A stretch of 64,000 nt of DNA from Pseudomonas mandelii (GTDB taxonomy: Bacteria; Pseudomonadota; Gammaproteobacteria; Pseudomonadales; Pseudomonadaceae): assembly GCF_024138395.1 (NCBI RefSeq), contig NZ_JAMYDU010000002.1, forward strand, positions 124,001 to 188,000, read 5' to 3'. Positions 42,881-51,486 of this stretch are shown here, one piece after another. A program made the translations under genes and the position numbers. The notes under the pieces are model-generated. The model was not told where the DNA came from. It did no database searches and was given only the letters and a program-made list of their open reading frames with translations. Positions within the stretch are counted from its first letter, which is position 1. Every line of letters begins with the position of its first letter.

Positions 42881-43784
42881 TCTGCGCCCGTTCGCTGCGG
42901 ATAAATGCAAGGAATGCGTGGGCCACCGGCGATAGCCGTTTGGCCTTGGCCTGCACCAGGCACCAGCTACGGAACAGCGGCAGCTCTTCGACCGGCAGCT
43001 CAATCAGGGCGCCGGTCGCCAACTCAAGGTTCAGGGCGTGACGCGTCAACAGCGCCAGGCCCAGACCCGCCAATACACATTCACGCTGAGCTTCCGCCGA
43101 GGCCACCTCCTGGGTCTGGGTGAAGTGCACGCGCTTCTCTTTGAAGTACTCTTCGCACGCCAATCGGGTACCGGAACCGGGTTCGCGCAACAGCAGCGTG
43201 TAAGGCTCCAGATCCTGCAAGCGCAACGGCCCCATGTGGCACAGCGGATGATTTGGCGGGGCTACAGCGACAATCGGATTGTTGAGGAACGGCAGGAATT
43301 CCAGCCCCATGTCCTGTGGGACCATCGACATGATCACCAAGTCATCACGGTTATCCGACAGGCGCCGAATAACCTGGCCACGGTTGACCACCGTCAGGTG
43401 CAGATTCACTTCGGGATGTTGGCGCTTGAAGGCGGCAAACAGGTGCGGTACGAAATACTTGGCGCTGGATTCCACCGCCAGTTTCAGCTGGCCCTGCAAT
43501 GAGCCTTGCATGTCCGACAGCTGCATATCGAGGTTTTCCAGGCGCCCGAAAATATCCCGGCTGGCGCGCTGCAGTGCTTCGGCTGCCTCGGTCATGTAGA
43601 GTTTTTTGCCGACATAATCGAACAAGGGTTGGCCGATCAGCTCTTCGAGTTGACGAATCTGTAGGCTCACGGCAGGTTGTGTGAGAGACATTTCGTCGGC
43701 CGCGCGGCTGTAGGACCTTAAGTCGCACACCTCATTGAAGATCTGTAATTGACGCAATGTCATACGCATCAATGACTTACGCAT
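42822..43784 (-). CDS. pycR: LysR-type regulator of pyruvate carboxylase (PycR)
   Basis: 320 residues. The N-terminal helix-turn-helix is typical of LysR (MTLRQLQIFNEVCDLRSYSRAADEMSLTQPAVSLQIRQLEEL, residues ~8-50, with TQPAVS as the recognition helix), followed by an effector domain of ~200 residues close to CbbR. An in-frame ATG at residue 7 is possible. It diverges from pycA-oadA, the arrangement in which LysR activators control the neighbouring operon; in P. aeruginosa the orthologous regulator PycR acts on pyruvate carboxylase. An ATAAG-N6-CTTAT palindrome lies in the intergenic region. Confidence 0.88.
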   Translation of the reverse strand: MRKSLMRMTLRQLQIFNEVCDLRSYSRAADEMSLTQPAVSLQIRQLEELIGQPLFDYVGKKLYMTEAAEALQRASRDIFGRLENLDMQLSDMQGSLQGQLKLAVESSAKYFVPHLFAAFKRQHPEVNLHLTVVNRGQVIRRLSDNRDDLVIMSMVPQDMGLEFLPFLNNPIVAVAPPNHPLCHMGPLRLQDLEPYTLLLREPGSGTRLACEEYFKEKRVHFTQTQEVASAEAQRECVLAGLGLALLTRHALNLELATGALIELPVEELPLFRSWCLVQAKAKRLSPVAHAFLAFIRSERAQISALVERFDGKLPVLPANS

Positions 43785-43821
43785 TTTCTAGAGACCTTGG
43801 GCGGAGGCTGATGCTTCAACT

Positions 43822-43837
43822 ATAAGTCTTTGCTTAT
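43822..43837. promoter_or_regulatory. Candidate LysR-type binding site between pycR and pycA
   Basis: ATAAGTCTTTGCTTAT is an inverted repeat with 5-bp arms and the T-N11-A pattern of LysR regulators, 38 bp before pycR and 138 bp before pycA. Binding by PycR is inferred. Confidence 0.5.
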
Positions 43838-43974
43838 GTGTAACCCAATTATTATTCATTTTTGTTAATCCCTTGCGAAGGCTAGTGTGGAGCTGCGACT
43901 GAATGGAAACATTTAGTCACGCGCCGACCTGGTTTGACAGGTCGTGGGTACCACCGGCTCAAGGGAACCTCCAA

Positions 43975-45390
43975 GTGATAAAAAAGATCCTGATCGCCAA
44001 CCGTGGTGAGATTGCCGTACGAATCGTGCGTGCCTGCGCCGAAATGGGCATTCGCTCGGTCGCGATCTATTCCGACGCCGACCGCCATGCCTTGCATGTG
44101 AAGCGTGCGGATGAGGCCCACAGCATCGGTGCCGAGCCACTGGCCGGCTATCTGAACCCGCGCAAGCTGGTGAACCTGGCGGTGGAAACCGGTTGCGATG
44201 CGTTGCACCCTGGCTACGGCTTCCTTTCGGAAAATGCCGAGCTGGCAGACATTTGCGCCGAACGCGGTATCAAATTCATTGGTCCATCGGCTGAAGTGAT
44301 TCGCCGCATGGGCGACAAGACCGAAGCTCGCCGCAGCATGATCAAGGCTGGCGTACCGGTCACCCCGGGGACCGAAGGCAACGTGTCGGGCATCGAAGAA
44401 GCCCTGACCGAAGGCGAGCGCATCGGTTACCCGGTAATGCTCAAGGCTACATCCGGTGGCGGCGGCCGCGGCATTCGTCGCTGCAACAGTCGCGAAGAAC
44501 TCGAACAAGCCTTTCCGCGGGTCATTTCCGAAGCCACCAAGGCGTTCGGTTCGGCGGAAGTGTTCCTGGAAAAATGCATCGTCAATCCGAAACACATCGA
44601 AGCACAGATTCTCGGCGACAGCTTTGGCAACGTGGTGCACCTGTTCGAACGTGATTGCTCGATCCAGCGTCGTAACCAGAAGCTGATCGAAATCGCTCCG
44701 AGCCCGCAACTGACCCCGGAACAGCGCGCCTACATCGGCGACCTGTCGGTGCGTGCGGCCAAGGCTGTGGGTTACGAGAACGCCGGCACTGTGGAGTTCC
44801 TGCTCGCCGAGGGCGAGGTGTACTTCATGGAGATGAATACCCGGGTGCAGGTGGAGCACACCATCACCGAAGAAATCACCGGCATCGACATCGTTCGCGA
44901 GCAGATTCGCATCGCATCCGGCCTGCCGCTTTCGGTGAAACAGGAAGACATCCAGCACCGCGGTTTCGCGTTGCAGTTCCGGATTAACGCCGAAGACCCG
45001 AAAAACAACTTCCTGCCGAGCTTCGGCAAGATCACCCGTTACTACGCGCCCGGCGGTCCTGGCGTGCGCACCGACACAGCGATCTATACCGGCTACACCA
45101 TTCCGCCGTTCTACGATTCCATGTGCCTGAAACTGGTGGTCTGGGCGCTGACCTGGGAAGAGGCGATGGACCGTGGCTTGCGTGCCCTTGACGACATGCG
45201 TCTGCAAGGGGTCAAGACCACCGCCGCGTACTACCAGGAAATCCTGCGTAACCCGGAATTCCGTAGCGGCCAGTTCAATACCAGCTTCGTTGAAAGCCAT
45301 CCTGAACTGACCAACTACTCGATCAAGCGCAAACCCGAAGAGCTGGCCCTGGCCATCGCCGCCGCCATCGCCGCCCACGCAGGCCTGTGA
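43975..45390 (+). CDS. pycA: Pyruvate carboxylase subunit A (biotin carboxylase)
   Basis: 471 residues from GTG 43975, which starts directly with IKKILIANRGEIAVRIVRAC as in relatives; a longer in-frame reading would add a stretch unlike the family. ATP-grasp marks: KATSGGGGRGIR, MEMNTRVQVEHTITE and QFRINAEDP. The protein carboxylates the biotin of the partner subunit with ATP and bicarbonate. With the following gene it forms the two-subunit anaplerotic pyruvate carboxylase of pseudomonads. The divergent pycR gene likely regulates it. The GTG start is inferred from family length. Confidence 0.93.
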   Translation: MIKKILIANRGEIAVRIVRACAEMGIRSVAIYSDADRHALHVKRADEAHSIGAEPLAGYLNPRKLVNLAVETGCDALHPGYGFLSENAELADICAERGIKFIGPSAEVIRRMGDKTEARRSMIKAGVPVTPGTEGNVSGIEEALTEGERIGYPVMLKATSGGGGRGIRRCNSREELEQAFPRVISEATKAFGSAEVFLEKCIVNPKHIEAQILGDSFGNVVHLFERDCSIQRRNQKLIEIAPSPQLTPEQRAYIGDLSVRAAKAVGYENAGTVEFLLAEGEVYFMEMNTRVQVEHTITEEITGIDIVREQIRIASGLPLSVKQEDIQHRGFALQFRINAEDPKNNFLPSFGKITRYYAPGGPGVRTDTAIYTGYTIPPFYDSMCLKLVVWALTWEEAMDRGLRALDDMRLQGVKTTAAYYQEILRNPEFRSGQFNTSFVESHPELTNYSIKRKPEELALAIAAAIAAHAGL

Positions 45391-45401
45391 GGAATATTCC
45401 A

Positions 45402-47225
45402 ATGACTAACTCTTTACCTACAAAGCGTATCCACGTTACCGACACAATCCTGCGCGACGCCCACCAATCGCTGCTCGCCACCCGCATGCGCACCGAAGAC
45501 ATGCTGCCGATCTGCGACAAGCTCGACAAAGTCGGCTACTGGTCGTTGGAATGCTGGGGCGGTGCGACCTTCGACGCTTGCGTGCGCTTCCTGAAAGAAG
45601 ACCCGTGGGAGCGTCTGCGCCAACTGCGCGCGGCCTTGCCTAACACGCGTCTGCAAATGCTCCTGCGTGGCCAGAACCTGCTGGGCTATCGCCATTACAG
45701 CGACGACGTGGTCAAAGCCTTCGTTGCCAAGGCCGCGGTCAACGGCATCGACGTGTTCCGCATCTTCGACGCGATGAACGACGTGCGTAACCTGCGAGTC
45801 GCCATTGAAGCCGTGAAAGCGGCCGGCAAACACGCTCAAGGCACGATCGCTTACACCACCAGCCCGGTGCACACCATTGACGCATTCGTGGCGCAAGCCA
45901 GGCAAATGGAAGCCATGGGATGTGATTCCGTGGCGATCAAGGACATGGCCGGCCTGCTGACCCCGTACGCCACTGGCGAACTGGTCAAGGCATTGAAATC
46001 CGAGCAATCGCTGCCCGTGTTCATTCACTCGCACGACACCGCTGGCATGGCCACCATGTGCCAACTCAAGGCCATCGAAAACGGTGCTGATCACATCGAC
46101 ACCGCGATTTCCAGCTTCGCTTCCGGTACCAGCCATCCAGGCACCGAATCGATGGTCGCTGCGCTTAAAGGCAGCGAATACGACACTGGCCTGAACCTGG
46201 AGTTGCTGCAGGAGATCGGCTTGTACTTCTACGCTGTGCGCAAGAAGTACCACCAGTTTGAAAGCGAATTCACCGCCGTCGACACCCGCGTTCAAGTCAA
46301 CCAGGTGCCGGGCGGGATGATTTCCAACCTGGCCAACCAGTTGAAAGAGCAGGGTGCCCTGAATCGCATGAGCGAAGTGCTGGCGGAAATCCCGCGCGTT
46401 CGCGAAGACCTCGGCTTCCCGCCGCTGGTGACGCCGACCTCGCAGATCGTTGGCACCCAGGCGTTCTTCAACGTGCTGGCTGGCGAGCGCTACAAGACCA
46501 TCACCAACGAAGTGAAGCTCTACCTGCAAGGCGGCTACGGCAAAGCGCCGGGCACCGTGAACGAAAAACTGCGACGTCAGGCGATCGGCAGCGAAGAAGT
46601 CATCGACGTCCGTCCGGCTGACCTGCTCAAGCCGGAAATGACCAAGCTGCGTGCCGAAATCGGCGCCGTGGCCAAGTCTGAAGAAGACGTGCTGACCTAC
46701 GCCATGTTCCCGGACATCGGCCGCAAGTTCCTCGAAGAACGCGCAGCCGGCACCCTCACGCCAGAGGTGCTGTTGCCAATTCCGGAAGCGGGCGGCGTGG
46801 CGGCGGTCGGCGGCGAAGGCGTGCCGACCGAGTTCGTCATCGACGTTCACGGCGAAACCTACCGCGTCGACATCACCGGTGTCGGCGTCAAGTCGGAAGG
46901 CAAGCGCCACTTCTATCTATCCATCGACGGCATGCCGGAAGAAGTGGTGTTCGAACCGCTCAACGAATTCGTCAGTGGCGGCAGCAGCAAGCGCAAGCAA
47001 GCCACTGCACCGGGCCACGTCAGCACCACCATGCCGGGCAACATCGTCGATGTGCTAGTCAAGGAAGGCGACACCGTGAAAGCCGGCCAAGCCGTGCTGA
47101 TCACCGAAGCGATGAAGATGGAAACCGAAGTCCAATCGGCCATCGCCGGCAAAGTCACCGCCATCCACGTGGTCAAGGGCGACCGGGTGAACCCGGGCGA
47201 GATCCTGATCGAGATCGAAGGCTGA
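45402..47225 (+). CDS. oadA: Pyruvate carboxylase subunit B (carboxyltransferase with biotin domain)
   Basis: 607 residues from ATG 45402 (GAGGAA). The carboxyltransferase domain has TDTILRDAHQSLLATRMRT (~15-35), the metal-binding SHDTAGMA and the carboxyl transfer Lys region AIKDMAGLL. A conserved carboxylase domain follows (~300-470) and a biotin carrier domain ends it (ITEAMKMETEVQSA, biotinyl Lys). It transfers CO2 from biotin to pyruvate to give oxaloacetate. Named after oxaloacetate decarboxylase alpha in many genomes, but without the membrane subunits the enzyme is the pyruvate carboxylase B subunit. A terminator follows 33 bp after the stop. Confidence 0.94.
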   Translation: MTNSLPTKRIHVTDTILRDAHQSLLATRMRTEDMLPICDKLDKVGYWSLECWGGATFDACVRFLKEDPWERLRQLRAALPNTRLQMLLRGQNLLGYRHYSDDVVKAFVAKAAVNGIDVFRIFDAMNDVRNLRVAIEAVKAAGKHAQGTIAYTTSPVHTIDAFVAQARQMEAMGCDSVAIKDMAGLLTPYATGELVKALKSEQSLPVFIHSHDTAGMATMCQLKAIENGADHIDTAISSFASGTSHPGTESMVAALKGSEYDTGLNLELLQEIGLYFYAVRKKYHQFESEFTAVDTRVQVNQVPGGMISNLANQLKEQGALNRMSEVLAEIPRVREDLGFPPLVTPTSQIVGTQAFFNVLAGERYKTITNEVKLYLQGGYGKAPGTVNEKLRRQAIGSEEVIDVRPADLLKPEMTKLRAEIGAVAKSEEDVLTYAMFPDIGRKFLEERAAGTLTPEVLLPIPEAGGVAAVGGEGVPTEFVIDVHGETYRVDITGVGVKSEGKRHFYLSIDGMPEEVVFEPLNEFVSGGSSKRKQATAPGHVSTTMPGNIVDVLVKEGDTVKAGQAVLITEAMKMETEVQSAIAGKVTAIHVVKGDRVNPGEILIEIEG

Positions 47226-47257
47226 GTTAACAGCCTCGATAGACCGTTTTAAACCTC

Positions 47258-47284
47258 GGGGGGGCATGTGCTCCCCTTTTTTTT
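47258..47284 (+). terminator. Intrinsic terminator of pycA-oadA
   Basis: A short GGGG-rich hairpin (GGGGGCATGTGCTCCCC) is followed by eight T residues. Confidence 0.85.
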
Positions 47285-47330
47285 GCCCGATATTCCGCCT
47301 ATCAAAATGTGGCAGGGAGCTGTGGCTTTA

Positions 47331-49382
47331 TCAGAATGCCATCCGCCACTGCCCCATTACGCCATGACTGCGGCTATCATTGCCGATCTCGCCGTTGTAA
47401 CCGACACCCAACGTTTGCCGAGTCGAAACCGCCAGATCCAGCCCTGCATCAAGCATCAGGTTGTCGCGATCCAGAGCGGCGCCTTCGATGATGTAATTCT
47501 TGCCGCCGGTAGCCAGTCGCTGTTGAGTCTTGCTGTCGACATCACCGTAGATGTGTTTCCAGCCAGCGCTGAATCGCGGCGTCAGTTGCATACCGTTATC
47601 CAGCGTATTGAACTGTGCCAGGCGCAGGCCGAAGGTGCTGCTGAAATTGTTCTGCATTTGCCCATGGACCTGCAGTGCCGCCGCCCCACCTTTCTCGGTA
47701 TAGCTGTCGCGCTGATAACGCTGGTATCCGAAACTGGCAAAAGGCTCGGCACTGATAGTTCCGCTGCCTAGGTTGTAACCGAGCTCTGCAAAGGCTTGTT
47801 GAGTGTTGGCGTCGTAGCGGCCTTTCGGGCGGTCGCTGAAACCATTAAAGGCCACCCGACGTTTGGTGCTGCCATCGTGGTTGCTGTGACTCGCGCCCAA
47901 GCGCAATGCCAGCGGACCACTTTGCCGCAGGGCGTAGGCGCCCAAGTGCCAACTGTCCAGATCGCCGTCCAGTTGGCTTCCGTCCAGACGCGTCTGCGAT
48001 TGTCCGCCTATGACACCCACACGCCATTGCTCATCGAGTGCCCAATCCGCGCCCAGCACCAGACCTTTGGTGGAGTGTTGCAGAGTGCTGCTGCCCCGGC
48101 TGCGGTCCAGAGTGCCTCCGCTGCCCAGCGCCTGAAGCCAGACTCTGCCATTGGCTTCGCTGTCGGTGGCCAGTCGTGGTGTTCTGTTTTGTCCGATAAG
48201 GTCGGCGTTATCCAATTGGCGCATAGCCGACAGCATGCTGTTGCTCACCGGGTTGACGCTGCTCAGGGTGGCATTGGCCAGATTGGCATTGCTGCCGCCG
48301 GCCAGTTGTTCGATGGCGTAAGTGGCGGTGGCTTTGCTTGAGCCGAGCAGGGCGGTGACGGCGGCGTTCAATGGGGTGGAGGGGATGGTGGCAGGAGATG
48401 GTGTCGGGGCGGAGACCGTGGCGTCTGCTGCTTTAGAGGGTGCCGGTGTTTGTGAAATGCGTTCTGGCTCGACAATGCTATGAGCGAGTTCCCGACCGTT
48501 TTCGGTGATTGCGATGCTCTCAAGAGCCACATCGTTACGGGCGTAGGTCAGGCTGACATATTCTTCTTCGTAATGCGGGGTAGGGGTCATGAAGGCCAAG
48601 TCATTGAGCACCTTATCGAACCGGCCCTCGACCTTGCCGGCTTCGATGACACGGTATTCGCTGGTAATCGGGTATTCGCCCGGTACCGCGACGATTTTCA
48701 GGGTGGCATCGCCGAGACTGGCCGTGCCGATGACTTTAATCGTTTCACTGCGTCCATCGGCATTAACTTCATAAGCCAGTTCGGCACTGTTGTGCAGCTC
48801 AAGATTGCCAGTCACTTGTGGCGCTCCGTGCAGCGCATTGACCTCAAGGCGACCTGCTACCAGCAGGTGGCCGACGTGACCATTGCCACGAAAGGTTGCT
48901 CGCTTATCAACTGACACTGGGCCGACGATACGCCCGCGATTGGTCAACGCTGCATTGCCCATCACCACGGCACCATCCCGGAAATCATCAGTCCCCGTCA
49001 GTGTCCACTGGCCTCGCTTGATGTGCAGGGAGTGAAAGTTCCGGCTTTCCCCGAATTCGCCGCCGTTCGCGACATCGAGTTGCAGTACGTTTTCACCACC
49101 GCCACCGTCAACCAAGCCGTTGAAGCGGCCGCGTCCACTGACCGTAACAAGATCATTGGTGTCACCCAGTTTTAATGCGATGCCTTCAGGTCCGGATTCT
49201 GTCTTGGTGACTTTGGTTGCGAAGGTATCTGGATGCTTGATGAATGCCTCGATCCGTGCCATTTGGTCGGCGGGTGACGGAATGCCGGCTGGCTGTTGGG
49301 CAAGCGCGGAGCCTGCGTGGCCGAGGGCGAGGGCTATCGCCAGCGCCATGTAATGGGGTCGAAAAGTGTGTCGGATGGGCAT
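47331..49382 (-). CDS. Autotransporter with beta-helical passenger
   Basis: 683 residues from ATG 49382, with a GAGAGG site and a signal peptide cleaved near GSALA. Residues ~40-330 are a beta-rich passenger (VSGRGRFNGLVDGGGGENVL; repeated LxLxN strands as in right-handed helices) that includes a Pro/Thr/Ala-rich linker near 320-350. The C-terminal ~260 residues form the translocator barrel, ending in the typical Phe after RMAF. The passenger is exposed at the surface and may be adhesive or enzymatic; no protease triad or other motif is recognised. It is a single gene downstream of nothing related. Confidence 0.83.
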   Translation of the reverse strand: MPIRHTFRPHYMALAIALALGHAGSALAQQPAGIPSPADQMARIEAFIKHPDTFATKVTKTESGPEGIALKLGDTNDLVTVSGRGRFNGLVDGGGGENVLQLDVANGGEFGESRNFHSLHIKRGQWTLTGTDDFRDGAVVMGNAALTNRGRIVGPVSVDKRATFRGNGHVGHLLVAGRLEVNALHGAPQVTGNLELHNSAELAYEVNADGRSETIKVIGTASLGDATLKIVAVPGEYPITSEYRVIEAGKVEGRFDKVLNDLAFMTPTPHYEEEYVSLTYARNDVALESIAITENGRELAHSIVEPERISQTPAPSKAADATVSAPTPSPATIPSTPLNAAVTALLGSSKATATYAIEQLAGGSNANLANATLSSVNPVSNSMLSAMRQLDNADLIGQNRTPRLATDSEANGRVWLQALGSGGTLDRSRGSSTLQHSTKGLVLGADWALDEQWRVGVIGGQSQTRLDGSQLDGDLDSWHLGAYALRQSGPLALRLGASHSNHDGSTKRRVAFNGFSDRPKGRYDANTQQAFAELGYNLGSGTISAEPFASFGYQRYQRDSYTEKGGAAALQVHGQMQNNFSSTFGLRLAQFNTLDNGMQLTPRFSAGWKHIYGDVDSKTQQRLATGGKNYIIEGAALDRDNLMLDAGLDLAVSTRQTLGVGYNGEIGNDSRSHGVMGQWRMAF

Positions 49383-49731
49383 CGGGTTCAGCCTCTCGTG
49401 AAAAGAGACCAAACTTTAAAATCGATGCCAATGCCCGGATGCCGGGCGTTTCCGGGCGTTGCGCAAGACCCGGAGACTTCGCTTGTAGCCGAATCAACAA
49501 CGGAATTCGACCCTGTACGAATTCACTCGTCCATCAGGCGTCTTTCCCTACAGCGCTCTAGGACGTGTCCGTTGGCGAGATATCAAAAGCTCATCTACCG
49601 GTGCCCGATCAACCCGCTGCGGTGTTTATCAAAGCTGCGCTTTGAAGATCAAAAGATCGTCCGAACGCGGCCCGAGCCTTCGGCAACTCCTACGGGGGAT
49701 TTGCGTACATCCGACGGTTGCGATCTTTTTG
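49383..49731. other. Intergenic gap of about 350 bp
   Basis: The gap separates the autotransporter start from the end of the permease gene. It holds a GCCCGG-ATG-CCGGGC hairpin (49433-49447) and the GATCGCAGCC-type repeat at 49651-49730. No convincing gene is seen. Confidence 0.6.
49651..49730. repeat. Inverted repeat, GATCGCAGCCTTCGGCAGC family, copy 2 (degenerate)
   Basis: AAAGATCGTCCGAACGCGG ... GGTTGCGATCTTTTT face each other over 80 bp, with an internal CCTTCGGCAACTCCTAC. It is a diverged relative of the 35882 and 62370 elements. Confidence 0.6.
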
Positions 49732-50568
49732 CTAACTACGGCTCAAATAGGCCTTCCCATAATGCCGCTCCATCCGCGCCTGAATCAGCTCCAATCCAAT
49801 CGACATCAACCAATAAATAATCGCCGCCGTCGTGAGCATTTCGATGTAGCGATAGCTCGAGCGCCCATACGACTGCGCCAAAAACATAACCTCCCAAACC
49901 CCCATCACCGAGATCAGCGACGAGTCTTTAAGCATCGAGATAAATTGGTTGGTGGTGGGCGGAATGATGGTGCGCATGGCCTGGGGCAGGGTGACGCGCC
50001 AGAAGATTACGGTTTCGCGCATGCCCAGGGCCAATGACGCTTCGCGTTGGCCGTGGGGGACGCCGAGGATGCCGGCGCGGAAGATTTCGCTCAGGTAAGC
50101 GCCGTAGTTCAGCGACAGGGCGATGATGCCGGCGGCAATGGCGCCGGGTACGATGCCGAGTTGTGGCAAGCCGAGGTAGATCAGCAGGATCTGGATCAGC
50201 AGCGGTGTGCCGCGAAAAAATGAGGCGTAGAAGCTCGCGATGCCGAACGCCACCGCGCTTTTCGACAGCCGCGCCAAGGCGGTGATGAAGCCCAGCAGCG
50301 ATGACGCCACGATCGAGCACAGGCACAAAAACAGCGTCAGCGCCGCGCCTTGCAGAAAGCCGTTGGGCGCCAGGTGCAGGCCGATCAGGTTCGGCAGTTT
50401 GTCGAGGATGATCGAGAACTTCAGGTCGAAGCTCAGGAAGAAACTGGCGAACAAGCTGAACATCGCCGCCCAGGTCAGGTACAGCCGAGTACGGAAGCCG
50501 AAGACCCGTTGCAGCAATGACTCAGCCACTGGTTGCGGCGGCTGAGGTGGTTTGGGGAAAGAGGTCAT
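49732..50568 (-). CDS. Polar amino-acid ABC transporter permease
   Basis: 278 residues from ATG 50568, which overlaps the stop of the binding-protein gene (ATGA). About five helices and the HisM-type signature EIFRAGILGVPHGQREASLALGM (EAA loop, G-x-A-x-A-L-G pattern) make it an amino-acid permease. It is the inner-membrane part of a glutamate/cystine/arginine-type importer. No ATPase gene is adjacent within the window, so the ATP-binding subunit must be encoded elsewhere or shared. Confidence 0.88.
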   Translation of the reverse strand: MTSFPKPPQPPQPVAESLLQRVFGFRTRLYLTWAAMFSLFASFFLSFDLKFSIILDKLPNLIGLHLAPNGFLQGAALTLFLCLCSIVASSLLGFITALARLSKSAVAFGIASFYASFFRGTPLLIQILLIYLGLPQLGIVPGAIAAGIIALSLNYGAYLSEIFRAGILGVPHGQREASLALGMRETVIFWRVTLPQAMRTIIPPTTNQFISMLKDSSLISVMGVWEVMFLAQSYGRSSYRYIEMLTTAAIIYWLMSIGLELIQARMERHYGKAYLSRS

Positions 50569-51386
50569 TTGCTGATGTCGGCGCCGATCCATTTTTGCGA
50601 CAGCTTGCTCAAGGTGCCGTCCTGTTTCAGCTGGGCAAACACATCACGTACTTTGGCGTCCCACTGGGCGTCGCCTTTTTCGATGGCCACCGAGTTCGGC
50701 TCCGAGTACAGCGGATCACCGGCGAGCTTGAAGCGTTTGTCTTCGTTCAGGCGCGGTTGCGCGGTCACCAGGTTGGTGAGAATCGCGTCCAGACGAACGC
50801 CATCGCCCAGGCCCAAATCCTGGAACGCGACGTTGTCGGTGTCGTACGGGGCGATCTGCACATTCTCGAACGGGTACTGCAACTGGGTGTCTTCGGCGCC
50901 TTCGATCACCAGGTTTTTGTTCAGGTAGCTTTCATAGCTGGAGGCGCTGGTGAGGCCGACTTTCTTGCCGCTCAGGTCCTTGGCGCTGTGAATGCTGTCG
51001 TCTTTGGCATTGACCACAATCACCGCCGGGGAGGCGTAGTACTCGACCGGGAAGTCGAAGACTTCAGCGCGGGCTTTGCTCGGGGTCATGGAGCAGATGC
51101 AGATGTCGTAACGCCCGCTCCAGCGACCGGCGGCGATCACATCCCAGGACGGCGTTTCGAGGCGCAGCTTGACGCCCAGTTTGTCTGCCACGGCTTTTGC
51201 CACGTCAACGTCGAAACCGTCGAGCTGGTTTTGATCGTTGAGAAACGAGAAGGGTGGATAGCTTTCCATCAACACGCCCACCAGTTCTTTCTTTTTCTCG
51301 ATGCGATCCAGAGTGGCGCCCGCAAAAGCTTGAGTGGAGGCAGCCAGAATCGTCAGGCCCAGGGCCAGCAGTGGTTGAAATTTCAC
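50565..51386 (-). CDS. Polar amino-acid ABC transporter, periplasmic binding protein
   Basis: 273 residues from GTG 51386 (CAGGGA upstream), starting the Sec signal KFQPLLALGLTILAASTQAFA. The mature part is a family 3 solute-binding protein: LMESYPPFSFLNDQNQLDGFDVDVAKAVAD is split into the family's strand and helix, and DICICSMTPSKARAEVF and VGLTSASSYESYL follow. It binds an amino acid in the periplasm and feeds the co-transcribed permease. The ligand cannot be read; the divergent homocysteine methyltransferase suggests a sulfur amino acid, which is inference. Confidence 0.88.
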   Translation of the reverse strand: MKFQPLLALGLTILAASTQAFAGATLDRIEKKKELVGVLMESYPPFSFLNDQNQLDGFDVDVAKAVADKLGVKLRLETPSWDVIAAGRWSGRYDICICSMTPSKARAEVFDFPVEYYASPAVIVVNAKDDSIHSAKDLSGKKVGLTSASSYESYLNKNLVIEGAEDTQLQYPFENVQIAPYDTDNVAFQDLGLGDGVRLDAILTNLVTAQPRLNEDKRFKLAGDPLYSEPNSVAIEKGDAQWDAKVRDVFAQLKQDGTLSKLSQKWIGADISK

Positions 51387-51472
51387 AGTTGATCCCTGAA
51401 AAAAAGAGGTTGTTATTAACCGGGTGGTGCGTATTAAATAGTTATAAGAACGACTCTGATAGTGAGTTATTT

Positions 51473-51486
51473 TCATAAGCTTATGA
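51473..51486. promoter_or_regulatory. Perfect palindrome at the homocysteine methyltransferase start
   Basis: TCATAAGCTTATGA is a perfect 14-bp palindrome that covers the ATG at 51483, in the 95-bp divergent region between the ABC and methyltransferase genes. It could be an operator for both. Confidence 0.4.

Noticed and set aside
43882..45402. Long frames opposite pycA and oadA (about 500 codons each)
   Set aside because: Antisense shadows of highly conserved carboxylase genes with strong GC3 bias, and without ribosome sites.
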